Assembly: GCA_964370775.1 (NCBI GenBank)
Contig: CAYJKT010000007.1
Location: 33,675-97,674, forward strand
DNA from: SIG603 sp964370775
GTDB lineage: Bacteria > Bacillota > Clostridia > Oscillospirales > Acutalibacteraceae
DNA: 64,000 bases
Direction: 5' to 3'
The translations under genes and the position numbers were made by a program. Positions 24,760-33,323 of the stretch are shown here, in pieces. The notes under the pieces were generated by a model that searched no databases, was not told where the DNA came from, and saw only the letters and a list, made by a program, of their open reading frames with translations. Every line of letters begins with the position of its first letter. Position 1 is the first letter of the stretch.

Positions 24760-26664
24760 ATGGACTACGGATTTTTTAAAGTTGCAGCAGCAACTCCACA
24801 AATTGTTTTAGGTAATGTTAAACACAATAAAAACCAAATTAAAGAGCAAATAATGAAAGCGCAGTCAGAGAATGTAAAAGCGATTGTTTTTCCTGAATTA
24901 TCTTTAACTGGTTATTGTTTAGGAGATTTATTTTTGGATAACACCCTAATCAAAACTGCTCTATCACAGTTAAATGAACTTATTTTAGAAACAAAAGATG
25001 TTCCAGTTTTGTGTGGTGTAGGTGTACCTATACGATGGAACTCAAAACTATATAATTGTATAGCAGTTTTTTACATGGGAGAACTATTAGGCTTAGTCCC
25101 AAAAAGGAATATCCCAAATTACTCAGAATTTTATGAGATGAGACACTTTACTCCTTTTGCAGAGAAAACAAAGATTATCGAAATTAACGGCACCCTTGTA
25201 CCATTTGGTAACGTGCTGATTGATTGCAGTAATGAAGTGGTTGTGTCTTATGAAGTGTGCGAGGATTTATGGGTAAATAATTCACCATCAAACACATTAG
25301 CTTCTATGGGTGCGACTATCATCATGAACGCATCATGCAGTGATGAGATTATCGGCAAAGCAGGGTATAGAAAAAAATTAATTGAGATACAAAGTGGTAA
25401 ATTGCTTTGTGGGTATGTTTATGCTGACAGTGGATTTGGCGAGAGTACTACTGACATGGTTTTTGCAGGGCACAGATTAATAAGCGAAAATGCGACCACA
25501 TTAGCCGAGAGTGAACTGTTTACATCTGGGCTGACAATAGCTGATATAGACAATGATAGATTAGTTCACGAGAGACAAAGAATGAACACTTTTGCTCACG
25601 ACGAAAACAATGATAAATTTGTTGTTAATGCAAAAATGGAACATGACAGTAAAAACGTGAACAGAAAAGTTTCAAAAAGACCTTTTGTGCCTAGTGATAA
25701 AGATGATTTAGCTGAGAGATGTAAAGAGATTATCGCTATTCAAAGTGCTGGACTTGTAAAAAGACTTGCTCATATTAATTGTAAAGAGGTAGTAATTGGT
25801 TTGTCAGGAGGTTTAGACTCCACACTTGCTTTGTTAATCACTGTAAAAGCTTTTGATATTTTAGGTTTAGACAGAAAAGGTATATTAGCAGTATCTATGC
25901 CGTGTTTTGGCACAACTAACAGAACTAAAAACAACTCAGAATACTTAGCTAAAGAGCTTGAAGTAACTCACAAAGAGATTAGAATAGAAAAAGCAGTTAA
26001 ACAGCATTTTGCTGATATTGGGCATGATGAAAAAATCACTGATGTAACTTACGAAAACTCACAAGCTCGTGAGAGAACACAAGTTTTAATGGATTTAGCT
26101 AATAAAATAGGTGGCATAGTTATAGGTACAGGTGATTTATCTGAACTAGCTTTAGGTTGGGCAACTTATAACGGCGACCACATGTCTATGTATGCTGTCA
26201 ATGCGTCCGTTCCAAAAACTTTGGTTAGGTACTTAGTAAATTACTTTGCACTAGCACTTTCAGAGGGTGCGTCTAAAGTGCTTTTTGATATATTAGACAC
26301 ACCAGTTAGCCCAGAGCTTTTACCTCCAATAGACGGAGAAATCAGCCAAAAAACTGAGGACTTAGTAGGGCCTTATGAACTACACGACTTTTACTTATAT
26401 TACATGCTAAGATACGGTTTTTCACCTGATAAAATCTTCTTTATGGCTTGCAGTGCTTTTGACACAGAATATGACAAAGCGACTATTAAAAAGTGGCTGG
26501 TTGTTTTTTATAGAAGATTTTTCACTCAACAATTTAAGCGTTCTTGCTTGCCTGACGGCCCTAAGGTTGGTAGCGTGAGTGTATCTCCAAGAGGTGACTG
26601 GCGTATGCCTAGTGATGCTTCGTATGCATTGTGGCTAGAAATTGCAGAGGGTATAGAGGTATAA
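24760..26664 (+). CDS. nadE: Glutamine-dependent NAD+ synthetase
   Basis: NadE amidates nicotinic acid adenine dinucleotide to NAD+ using ammonia drawn from glutamine. The 634-residue protein is the long, two-domain type. The N-terminal nitrilase-like glutaminase has the Glu-Lys-Cys triad in FPELSLTGY, PKRNIPNY and YEVCEDLW. The C-terminal synthetase has the PP-loop GLSGGLDSTLAL near residue 346 and GTGDLSELALGW near 460. I chose the ATG at 24760 behind CGAGGTAG. The in-frame ATG-like start at 24721 overlaps the promoter. The cysteine desulfurase gene follows after one base. Confidence 0.96.
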   Translation: MDYGFFKVAAATPQIVLGNVKHNKNQIKEQIMKAQSENVKAIVFPELSLTGYCLGDLFLDNTLIKTALSQLNELILETKDVPVLCGVGVPIRWNSKLYNCIAVFYMGELLGLVPKRNIPNYSEFYEMRHFTPFAEKTKIIEINGTLVPFGNVLIDCSNEVVVSYEVCEDLWVNNSPSNTLASMGATIIMNASCSDEIIGKAGYRKKLIEIQSGKLLCGYVYADSGFGESTTDMVFAGHRLISENATTLAESELFTSGLTIADIDNDRLVHERQRMNTFAHDENNDKFVVNAKMEHDSKNVNRKVSKRPFVPSDKDDLAERCKEIIAIQSAGLVKRLAHINCKEVVIGLSGGLDSTLALLITVKAFDILGLDRKGILAVSMPCFGTTNRTKNNSEYLAKELEVTHKEIRIEKAVKQHFADIGHDEKITDVTYENSQARERTQVLMDLANKIGGIVIGTGDLSELALGWATYNGDHMSMYAVNASVPKTLVRYLVNYFALALSEGASKVLFDILDTPVSPELLPPIDGEISQKTEDLVGPYELHDFYLYYMLRYGFSPDKIFFMACSAFDTEYDKATIKKWLVVFYRRFFTQQFKRSCLPDGPKVGSVSVSPRGDWRMPSDASYALWLEIAEGIEV

Positions 26665-26665
26665 C

Positions 26666-27772
26666 ATGATATATTTAGATAATGCTTCTACTACAAAAGT
26701 AAGCGACAAAAGTGCAGAAAAAGCGCTATATATAATGAAAGAGTGCTATGGCAATCCGTCATCTCTACATGACTTTGGTTTTAATGCTCAAAAAGAACTC
26801 GATAAAGCTAGAGCGTTGAGTGCTAAAGCTTTGGGAGTAGATAGTAAAAACATTATTTTTACATCAGGAGCTACTGAGTCAAACAACATAGCGATAAATT
26901 CAGCAGTAAAATCTTTAACAAGATATGGTAAAAAAATTGTGACGTCAACAATAGAGCATCCGTCAGTTTTAGAACCAATAAAAATGTTAGAAAAAGACGG
27001 TTTTGAAGTTGTTTATATCAAACCTAATGAAAAAGGTGAGATTGATAAGGAAGACGTAATTAACGCGATAGACAAAAACACGATTTTAGTTAGCTTGATG
27101 TCAGTTAATAACGAGACTGGTGCAAGACTTCCGTTAGAAGTGGTGTTTCAGGCTATAAAAAATGTGGGTAGCCATGCAGTTTTTCATGTGGACAATGTTC
27201 AAGGTGTGCACAAAATAAAGCTTGATATAAAAAAGCTTGGTATTAACTTTATGAGCATTAGTGGTCATAAAATTCATGCGCCAAAAGGCGTAGGTTTGCT
27301 GTATCATAACGCTAAAGTAGTTCCGTTGGTTGTCGGTGGTGGTCAAGAGAACGGTATGCGTTCTGGCACTGAAAATCTGCCAGCAATAGTAGCTATGGCA
27401 GAGAGTTTGAGCACAAAATTTAAGATTAGCAAAATTAATGAGATTGGCGAGTATTTAAAAGAAGCTATAAAAAACACAGAGGGATTAACTTTGAACTCAC
27501 CTGATAACTCATGTAATCATATAGTTAACTTTTCGCTAAACACTGTGCGTGGTGAGACGATGATGCACTTTTTAGCTAGAAAAAACATATATATTTCAAC
27601 AGGGTCTGCGTGCTCTGGCAGTAAAGGTAGTCACGTTTTAAACGCAATGGGATTTGAACCTAACAGAATTTTAACAGCTGTTAGAGTTAGTATTTCTGAA
27701 TATAATAGTAAAGAAGATATTGACAAATTGATAAATGAGATTATACTAGGACTTAGAAGTATTAAAGGATAA
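26666..27772 (+). CDS. Cysteine desulfurase (NifS/IscS-type)
   Basis: This PLP enzyme takes sulfur from cysteine as a protein-bound persulfide. At 368 residues it is the short NifS-like form often paired with ThiI in Firmicutes. Visible motifs are YLDNASTTKVS at the start and the PLP-binding lysine in SGHKIHAPKGVGLLYH near residue 198. The active cysteine is in ISTGSACSGSKGSH near 315. It starts one base after the nadE stop and is followed by thiI after 22 bp. Its main job is therefore probably sulfur supply for tRNA 4-thiouridine and thiamine. It may also help NAD synthesis if a quinolinate synthase exists elsewhere. Confidence 0.92.
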   Translation: MIYLDNASTTKVSDKSAEKALYIMKECYGNPSSLHDFGFNAQKELDKARALSAKALGVDSKNIIFTSGATESNNIAINSAVKSLTRYGKKIVTSTIEHPSVLEPIKMLEKDGFEVVYIKPNEKGEIDKEDVINAIDKNTILVSLMSVNNETGARLPLEVVFQAIKNVGSHAVFHVDNVQGVHKIKLDIKKLGINFMSISGHKIHAPKGVGLLYHNAKVVPLVVGGGQENGMRSGTENLPAIVAMAESLSTKFKISKINEIGEYLKEAIKNTEGLTLNSPDNSCNHIVNFSLNTVRGETMMHFLARKNIYISTGSACSGSKGSHVLNAMGFEPNRILTAVRVSISEYNSKEDIDKLINEIILGLRSIKG

Positions 27773-27794
27773 AATCCAAAAACACAGGAAAGGT

Positions 27795-29003
27795 ATGGAT
27801 ACCGTGACAAAAAACACGGTAATTATAATGAAAGAAATTATTTTAGCAAAACTAGGCGAGATAGTTTTAAAAGGACTTAACAGAAAACATTTTGAAACTA
27901 TTTTGATGAGAAACGTAAAAAAAGAACTAAAAAGCTGTGGAGAATTTGAGCTTCACTGTTCGCAATCAATTATATATATTAGACCACTAGATGATGATGC
28001 TGATATTGACATGGCAGAAGAAAAAGTAGCAAAAATCTTTGGTATTGTAGCATACACAAGGTCTGTTATTGTAGAAAAAGATATAGAAAAAATCCAAGAA
28101 ATGGCTGTGGAGTATCTAAGAGAGAGCTTAGGTACTGCAAAGACTTTTAAGGTAGAGAGCAAGCGTTCTGACAAAACTTTCCCATATAAAACACCTGAAA
28201 TTTGTAGGGAAGTTGGAGGCTATGTTTTATCAAAACTTAATCATCTTAGAGTTAACGTGCATAACCCAGAGGTTACAGTTTGGGTAGAGGTGCGTGAAAA
28301 AGCTGCGTACATTCATGGGGACGCTAAAAAAGGTGCTGGTGGAATACCTGTTGGCACTGGTGGAGAAGCATGCATCTTGATTAGTGGTGGAATTGACAGC
28401 CCAGTAGCTGCGTGGCAACTTGCAAAACGTGGCGTGAAGCTAACTGCAATTCACTTTGAAAGCCCTCCTTACACAAGTCCAAGAGCATTAGACAAAGTTG
28501 AGAGATTATTAAGAGAAGTTAGCAAATATGCTGGTGAAATTCCGATGTATACAGTGAACTTTACTGAAATTCAAGAGCATATAAGAGACCATTGCCCAGA
28601 GGATTTAGCGACTGTTTTAATGCGTAGATTTATGATGAAAGTTAGTTGCATGATAGCTAGGGAACACGCTTGCCACGCGCTTATAACTGGTGAAAGCTTA
28701 GGACAAGTAGCAAGCCAAACTATGCAAGCAATTGCGTGTACTGACGCTGTGTGTGATATGCCTGTTTTTAGACCTCTTATAGGTATGGATAAATCTGAAA
28801 TAGTGAAAATATCCAGAGAAATTGGAACTTTTGACATAAGTATAGAGCCTTTTGAGGACTGCTGTACAGTGTTTACTCCAAGACACCCAAGAACAAAACC
28901 TAACATTAGATTACTTGAAAATTCAGAGAAAAACCTTGATGTAGAACAACTGATAAAAAATTGCTTAGAGAATGTTACATTAACAAGAATATCAGATAAA
29001 TAA
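27795..29003 (+). CDS. thiI: tRNA 4-thiouridine synthase / thiamine sulfurtransferase ThiI
   Basis: ThiI adenylates uridine 8 of tRNA and inserts sulfur; it can also pass sulfur to thiazole synthesis. The 402-residue protein has the ferredoxin-like and THUMP domains in about residues 15-185. The PP-loop ISGGIDSPVAAWQLAKRG is near 195-212, followed by GESLGQVASQT and FEDCCTVFTP. There is no C-terminal rhodanese domain, as in most Firmicutes. The start is uncertain. The ATG at 27795 lies five bases after AGGA, but the family normally begins at MKEIILAKLGE, that is the ATG at 27828; GTG at 27804 is a third choice. Confidence 0.94.
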   Translation: MDTVTKNTVIIMKEIILAKLGEIVLKGLNRKHFETILMRNVKKELKSCGEFELHCSQSIIYIRPLDDDADIDMAEEKVAKIFGIVAYTRSVIVEKDIEKIQEMAVEYLRESLGTAKTFKVESKRSDKTFPYKTPEICREVGGYVLSKLNHLRVNVHNPEVTVWVEVREKAAYIHGDAKKGAGGIPVGTGGEACILISGGIDSPVAAWQLAKRGVKLTAIHFESPPYTSPRALDKVERLLREVSKYAGEIPMYTVNFTEIQEHIRDHCPEDLATVLMRRFMMKVSCMIAREHACHALITGESLGQVASQTMQAIACTDAVCDMPVFRPLIGMDKSEIVKISREIGTFDISIEPFEDCCTVFTPRHPRTKPNIRLLENSEKNLDVEQLIKNCLENVTLTRISDK

Positions 29004-29015
29004 AGGGGATTATAT

Positions 29016-30302
29016 ATGAACGCAGAGATAATTTCAGTAGGAACAGAGCTGCTTTTAGGTAAAGTAGTTAACATAGACACAACGATTTTAGCAAAAGAAC
29101 TTGCAGGTATTGGTGTGAACTTATTGTTTGCAGGCACTATCGGAGATAACCCAGACAGACTAAAAGATGCAGTGGCACTTGCACTGGAGAGAAGTGATGT
29201 GCTAATCACAACAGGTGGTTTAGGCCCTACAGCAGACGATTTGACAAAAGAAATCGTAGCAAGTACATCTGGAAAAAAACTCGTTATGCATGAAGAAAGT
29301 CGCAAAAGACTTTTGAGCCAATTTCCTAGCGGAATGACAGATAATCAGTTAAAACAAGTTATGTTGCCAGAGGGTTGTGAGGTTCTTTTAAATGACAACG
29401 GAACTGCACCTGGTTGCGTGTTTACAACTGACAAGGGAAAAATGGTTATGATGTTGCCAGGCCCTCCTAGTGAGCTTGCTCCTATGTTTAAAAATTATGG
29501 TATACCTCACTTGTTGCAAAGTGAGGAGGGTGCTATTATATCTCATAACGTTCATGTATACGGCAGAGGTGAAGCACCTGTTGCCGAGATGATAACTGAT
29601 TTGCTAGACGGCGAAAACCCAACTGTAGCTCCGTATGCAAACGAGGGCGAGATGTATGTTAGAGTAACTGCGAAAGCGAAAACAGAGGAAGAAGCGTCTA
29701 AAATGTGCCAACCTGTTATAGAGGAAATCATAAACAGAGTAGGCGACTTTGTGTATGGTATTGATGCTAATACTTTGGAAGAGCGAGTAGTAACTTTGCT
29801 GAAAGAAAACAACATGACACTAGCAACAGCAGAGTCATGCACAGGTGGCTTTTTATCAAAAAGAATTACGGATATAAGTGGTTCATCAGCAGTGTTTAAC
29901 ACAGGTGTTGTGAGCTATAGCAATGATACTAAGGTGAAAGTGCTAGGTGTGTCACAGGATACACTCGATAAATACGGTGCAGTTAGTGCTGAGTGTGCAA
30001 AAGAAATGGCAGAGGGAATAGTTAAACTTTCTGGTAGCACGATAGGCGTAGCGATTACAGGTATTGCAGGCCCTGAAGGTGGAACAACTGAGAAACCAGT
30101 AGGTTTGATTTATATAGCACTTTCTGACGGTAAAGAGACATGGGTAACAGCTAGACAACCTATAGGTAGACTAAAAGACAGAGCTTGGCACAGATATGTA
30201 GCGGCTAGTCATGCGCTAGATATGGCTAGAAGATACATTGAAAAACTAGATATTTGCAAAGTAGAAAACAGAATGTTGAGCACAAACAAAGATGTGAAGT
30301 AA
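29016..30302 (+). CDS. cinA: CinA-family competence/damage-inducible protein
   Basis: This 428-residue protein joins an N-terminal molybdopterin-binding (MoCF/COG1058) domain and a C-terminal nicotinamide mononucleotide deamidase (PncC) domain. The first begins AEIISVGTELLLGKVVN and has TTGGLGPTADDLTKE. The second has ATAESCTGGFLSKRITD near residue 271 and the late GIAGPEGGTTEKPVGLIYIA. It recycles pyridine nucleotides and is often induced with competence genes. It follows thiI by 12 bp behind AAAGGGG. The desulfurase-thiI-cinA group probably shares one transcript with nadE. Confidence 0.94.
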   Translation: MNAEIISVGTELLLGKVVNIDTTILAKELAGIGVNLLFAGTIGDNPDRLKDAVALALERSDVLITTGGLGPTADDLTKEIVASTSGKKLVMHEESRKRLLSQFPSGMTDNQLKQVMLPEGCEVLLNDNGTAPGCVFTTDKGKMVMMLPGPPSELAPMFKNYGIPHLLQSEEGAIISHNVHVYGRGEAPVAEMITDLLDGENPTVAPYANEGEMYVRVTAKAKTEEEASKMCQPVIEEIINRVGDFVYGIDANTLEERVVTLLKENNMTLATAESCTGGFLSKRITDISGSSAVFNTGVVSYSNDTKVKVLGVSQDTLDKYGAVSAECAKEMAEGIVKLSGSTIGVAITGIAGPEGGTTEKPVGLIYIALSDGKETWVTARQPIGRLKDRAWHRYVAASHALDMARRYIEKLDICKVENRMLSTNKDVK

Positions 30303-30315
30303 AAACGAGGTATTT

Positions 30316-30738
30316 ATGCAAGTAGAAACAACTTTTTCTATGAAAATAAAAAACATCATAGCTATATTATCTCAATTAGCTATGTATGTGTACTTGGTAA
30401 TCAACTGGAACGATATAGTAGAGCAGACTAATGGAATATCGAGAACTGAGCTTATCAGTATGCCAATTATAGTTACAGTTTTCTTTGTGATGTTTAGCGT
30501 TATAGAGAAATTCCCGAACGTTTGGAACACTGTAGCAGACGCAACTGAGGAGAACAGAGAAAGGCTACTTAATATCACAAAGAATTTGATTGTTAATTTG
30601 AAGTTAGTAGTTTCAGTTGTTCTAAGTATATTGTTTTTTAGCATTGTAATAGGGTTTTATTTTCCAGAGATAATAATTTATCTTTCAATAGTCGGAACAT
30701 TAGCATTTTACATAGTGAAGCTTCTTAAAGCACGTTAA
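30316..30738 (+). CDS. Small membrane protein of unknown function
   Basis: I do not recognise this 140-residue protein. It has four likely hydrophobic segments: residues 10-30, 46-64, and two close together at 95-132 (SVVLSILFFSIVIGFYF and IIIYLSIVGTLAFYIVKLL). A charged loop near 70-90 contains TEENRERLLNITKNL. It follows cinA by 13 bp behind CGAGG and is probably the last gene of the nadE-cinA transcript. A bidirectional terminator follows at 30844. Confidence 0.65.
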   Translation: MQVETTFSMKIKNIIAILSQLAMYVYLVINWNDIVEQTNGISRTELISMPIIVTVFFVMFSVIEKFPNVWNTVADATEENRERLLNITKNLIVNLKLVVSVVLSILFFSIVIGFYFPEIIIYLSIVGTLAFYIVKLLKAR

Positions 30739-30843
30739 TAGCTGACTGTGATTTAAAATGCAATAAGAGGGTGTAGGCATCGCACTATACATGTAATTTG
30801 ATAATTGTTTTCTATTTCATCACTACTATATACATTAAAAAAA

Positions 30844-30873
30844 TCGTAGCTCAAATTAGAGCTACGATTTTTA
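30844..30873. terminator. Bidirectional terminator
   Basis: TCGTAGCTC (30844-30852) and GAGCTACGA (30859-30867) form a perfect 9-bp stem with a six-base loop. A-rich and T-rich flanks on both sides suit termination in either direction, here between converging genes. Confidence 0.88.
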
Positions 30874-30875
30874 TG

Positions 30876-32633
30876 TTATTTAACTAATTTGTAATTTGCA
30901 GAATACTCTGCATACGCTTTGTTAAAGTCGTTATTTTCAGAACTTCTTAACTTAGCTACGTATTCATGTGTGTCAAATGATGAATTTCCTACTACCTCTA
31001 ATTGGCAAATAGCAATGTTAGAGCAGTGGTCAGAAACTCTCTCTAGGTTTGTTAAAATATCATTTAATACAAAGCCTAGCTCTATTGTACAATTGCCTTT
31101 TTTCAAGCGTTTTATGTGTCTGTGCTTGATTTCAAGAGTTAATTCATCAATAACTTCTTCTAAAGGCTCTACTTTAAATGCAAGTTCTGAGTCTTCAAGC
31201 ACAAATGAGTCAATAGAGTTATTCAAAATCTCAGTTACAGCAGAAATTAGAGTGTTAAGCTCTGATTTAGCTTTATCGCTGAACTTAAGGTCTTTGTCGT
31301 GTATTTCTTTAGCTATGTCTAAAATGTTAAGCGCATGGTCGCCGATACGCTCAAAATCGCTGATTGAGTGTAGCAGTTGAGAAATACTCTTGCTGTCTTC
31401 TTCGGATAAATCGTTTGAGCTTATTTTAACTAAGTAAGAACCAATTTTATCTTCGTAAGTATCAATTGAGGTTTCATTATCTTCGATAGTAGCTACTTGT
31501 TTTGGGTTGAAATTGCTTAGTTGGCTAACTGCTAACAAGATTGTCTCTTGTGCTGTTCTTGCCATTTTATGAGCAACAGTTCTTGACTCTGCAATAGCAA
31601 AGGAAGGGCTTACTAATAGTCTTTCATCAAGTATCTCTTTTTTACCGTCTGTAGCTGAGTCGCCTTTAACAGTAAGTTCAGCAAGTTTTTGTAGATGTTT
31701 AGCAAATGGGAACAACATTGCTGTTGTAATAACATTGAATGTTGAGTGCGTAATAGCTATCTCTAGTGGAGAAGCAGGAGTGTTGAAAAATTCAAATTGG
31801 AAGATACCTTGAACAATTAAGAAGATTGGTAGACATACTAAAGTACCTATTAAGTTAAAGTAAATATGAACAGCAGTAACGCGTTTTGCACCTCTGTTAG
31901 CGCCAATACTAGATATTAAAGCTGTAATACATGTGCCAATGTTTTGACCCATTATAATAGGAAGAGCAGCTGAGAATGGTATAGCACCTGTTAGAGAAAG
32001 TGATTGCAGAATACCAACAGAAGCTGATGAAGATTGAACTGCAGCTGTGATGATGATACCTACTAAAACACCCATGATAGGATTGCTGAAAGTTACCATT
32101 AAGTTTTGGAATTCAGGTACATCTTTAAGTCCACTAACAGCGTCACTCATCATTGACATTCCAGAGATTAAAATTGCAAAACCTAAGAAAATGTTACCAA
32201 TGTTTCTGTTTTTCTTTTTAGCTGTAAACATAATCAAAAATACGCCTACTGCTGCAATTACAGGAGCAAAAGAGTCGGGTTTTAGCATTTTAACAAAGAA
32301 GTTGGAGCTTTCAAGACCCATAAGGCTCAAAATCCAAGAAGTGATAGTAGTACCGATGTTAGAACCCATGATAACACCAACTGATTGAGTAAGTGTCATA
32401 ATGTTAGAGTTAACAAGTCCTACCAAAATAACTGTAACAGCAGATGATGACTGAACCATTGCAGTAACTACAGCACCCAATACAAGCGCCATAACACGGT
32501 TAGATGTCATCTTGGTTAAGCTTTTTTCAAACTTACCTCCAACAATTGTTTCAAGCCCAGATGATAAGTGTGTCATACCGAATAAGAAAAAGGCAAGACC
32601 ACCTAAAAAAGCAATTCCGTCAAATAAATCCAT
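30876..32633 (-). CDS. Na+/phosphate cotransporter family protein with PhoU domain
   Basis: This 585-residue protein belongs to the NptA/PNaS family, predicted to take up phosphate with sodium. The membrane half (about 1-330) holds two inverted QSSSA repeats, MVQSSSAVTVILVGL near 60 and AVQSSSASVGILQSL near 190. Each is followed by a GSNIGTT or GQNIGTC motif. The C-terminal part (about 345-560) is a PhoU-like helical domain rich in acidic residues, with SDFERIGDHALNI and LERVSDHCSNIA. I chose the ATG at 32633 behind GAGGGT. The upstream extension overlaps the promoter. A 20-bp palindrome lies in the 5' leader. Confidence 0.9.
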   Translation of the reverse strand: MDLFDGIAFLGGLAFFLFGMTHLSSGLETIVGGKFEKSLTKMTSNRVMALVLGAVVTAMVQSSSAVTVILVGLVNSNIMTLTQSVGVIMGSNIGTTITSWILSLMGLESSNFFVKMLKPDSFAPVIAAVGVFLIMFTAKKKNRNIGNIFLGFAILISGMSMMSDAVSGLKDVPEFQNLMVTFSNPIMGVLVGIIITAAVQSSSASVGILQSLSLTGAIPFSAALPIIMGQNIGTCITALISSIGANRGAKRVTAVHIYFNLIGTLVCLPIFLIVQGIFQFEFFNTPASPLEIAITHSTFNVITTAMLFPFAKHLQKLAELTVKGDSATDGKKEILDERLLVSPSFAIAESRTVAHKMARTAQETILLAVSQLSNFNPKQVATIEDNETSIDTYEDKIGSYLVKISSNDLSEEDSKSISQLLHSISDFERIGDHALNILDIAKEIHDKDLKFSDKAKSELNTLISAVTEILNNSIDSFVLEDSELAFKVEPLEEVIDELTLEIKHRHIKRLKKGNCTIELGFVLNDILTNLERVSDHCSNIAICQLEVVGNSSFDTHEYVAKLRSSENNDFNKAYAEYSANYKLVK

Positions 32634-32658
32634 AAAAAAACCCTCACAATAATTAATA

Positions 32659-32678
32659 TTTACGCATATTTGCGTAAA
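32659..32678. promoter_or_regulatory. 20-bp palindrome in the leader of the Na/Pi transporter gene
   Basis: TTTACGCATATTTGCGTAAA has perfect 8-bp arms and a four-base centre. It lies between the predicted -10 (32692-32697) and the start codon of the minus-strand gene. It could be an operator or an RNA hairpin. Confidence 0.5.
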
Positions 32679-32691
32679 CTCAGATGTCAAT

Positions 32692-32720
32692 ATAATACCA
32701 TGTATTGTAATATATTTCAA
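32692..32720 (-). promoter_or_regulatory. Promoter of the Na/Pi transporter gene
   Basis: On the minus strand TTGAAA (32720-32715) and TATTAT (32697-32692) are 17 bp apart. TGG before the -10 gives an extended form. Confidence 0.7.
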
Positions 32721-32791
32721 CAAGAATTTACATATTTTTTATATTTAATTTACATTTATATAAATTCTATAATAATGGTTATATGTATTGT

Positions 32792-32820
32792 TTGATTTAA
32801 CTACTATTTTGTAGTATAAT
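32792..32820 (+). promoter_or_regulatory. Promoter of ispF
   Basis: TTGATT (32792-32797) and a perfect TATAAT (32815-32820) are 17 bp apart, 30 bp before the ispF start codon. Confidence 0.72.
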
Positions 32821-32849
32821 TTAAGAAAAATATCGGAGGTAAAAATAAT

Positions 32850-33323
32850 ATGAGAATAGGACACGGATATGACGTTCACATTTTAACTGAAAATAGAAAA
32901 CTAATTATAGGAGGAGTAGAAATTAAACACGAAAAAGGCTTGCTAGGTCATTCGGACGCTGATGTTTTGCTTCACGCGATTTCCGACGCACTTCTAGGAG
33001 CTATGGCTCTAGGTGATATTGGCACTCATTTTCCAGATACTGACGAAAAATATAAAGGGGCTGATAGCCTTGTTCTTTTAAAGAGAGTAGTAGAGCTAGT
33101 AAAAACTAAGGGTTATGCAGTGGTGAATATCGACAGTACGGTAATTGCGCAGAGACCTAAAATGAAGCCACATATAATGAAAATGAGAGAAAATATTGCG
33201 ACAGTGTGTGGTGTGTCGGTAGAAGATATAAATGTTAAGGCTACGACAGAAGAAAAGTTAGGTTTTACAGGACGTGAAGAGGGGATAAGCGCACATGCAG
33301 TGTGCTTGTTAGATAAAATATGA
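32850..33323 (+). CDS. ispF: 2-C-methyl-D-erythritol 2,4-cyclodiphosphate synthase
   Basis: IspF forms the cyclic diphosphate intermediate of the non-mevalonate isoprenoid pathway. The 157-residue protein is the normal length for the trimeric enzyme. It has the metal ligands Asp8 and His10 in GHGYDVHIL and the third ligand His42, in LLHAISDALLGAMALGDIG. The C-terminal motif is KATTEEKLGFTGREEGISA. The start ATG follows CGGAGG. ispD is not adjacent. The next gene overlaps it by four bases. Confidence 0.97.
   Translation: MRIGHGYDVHILTENRKLIIGGVEIKHEKGLLGHSDADVLLHAISDALLGAMALGDIGTHFPDTDEKYKGADSLVLLKRVVELVKTKGYAVVNIDSTVIAQRPKMKPHIMKMRENIATVCGVSVEDINVKATTEEKLGFTGREEGISAHAVCLLDKI

Noticed and set aside
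28571..29305. Minus-strand frame of 244 codons opposite thiI and cinA
   Set aside because: Serine-rich shadow of two clear + strand genes, without start signals.
30739..30843. Third copy of the palindromic element (GTGTAGGCATCGCAC near 30775)
   Set aside because: Only a short piece resembles the core, without inverted ends; probably chance.
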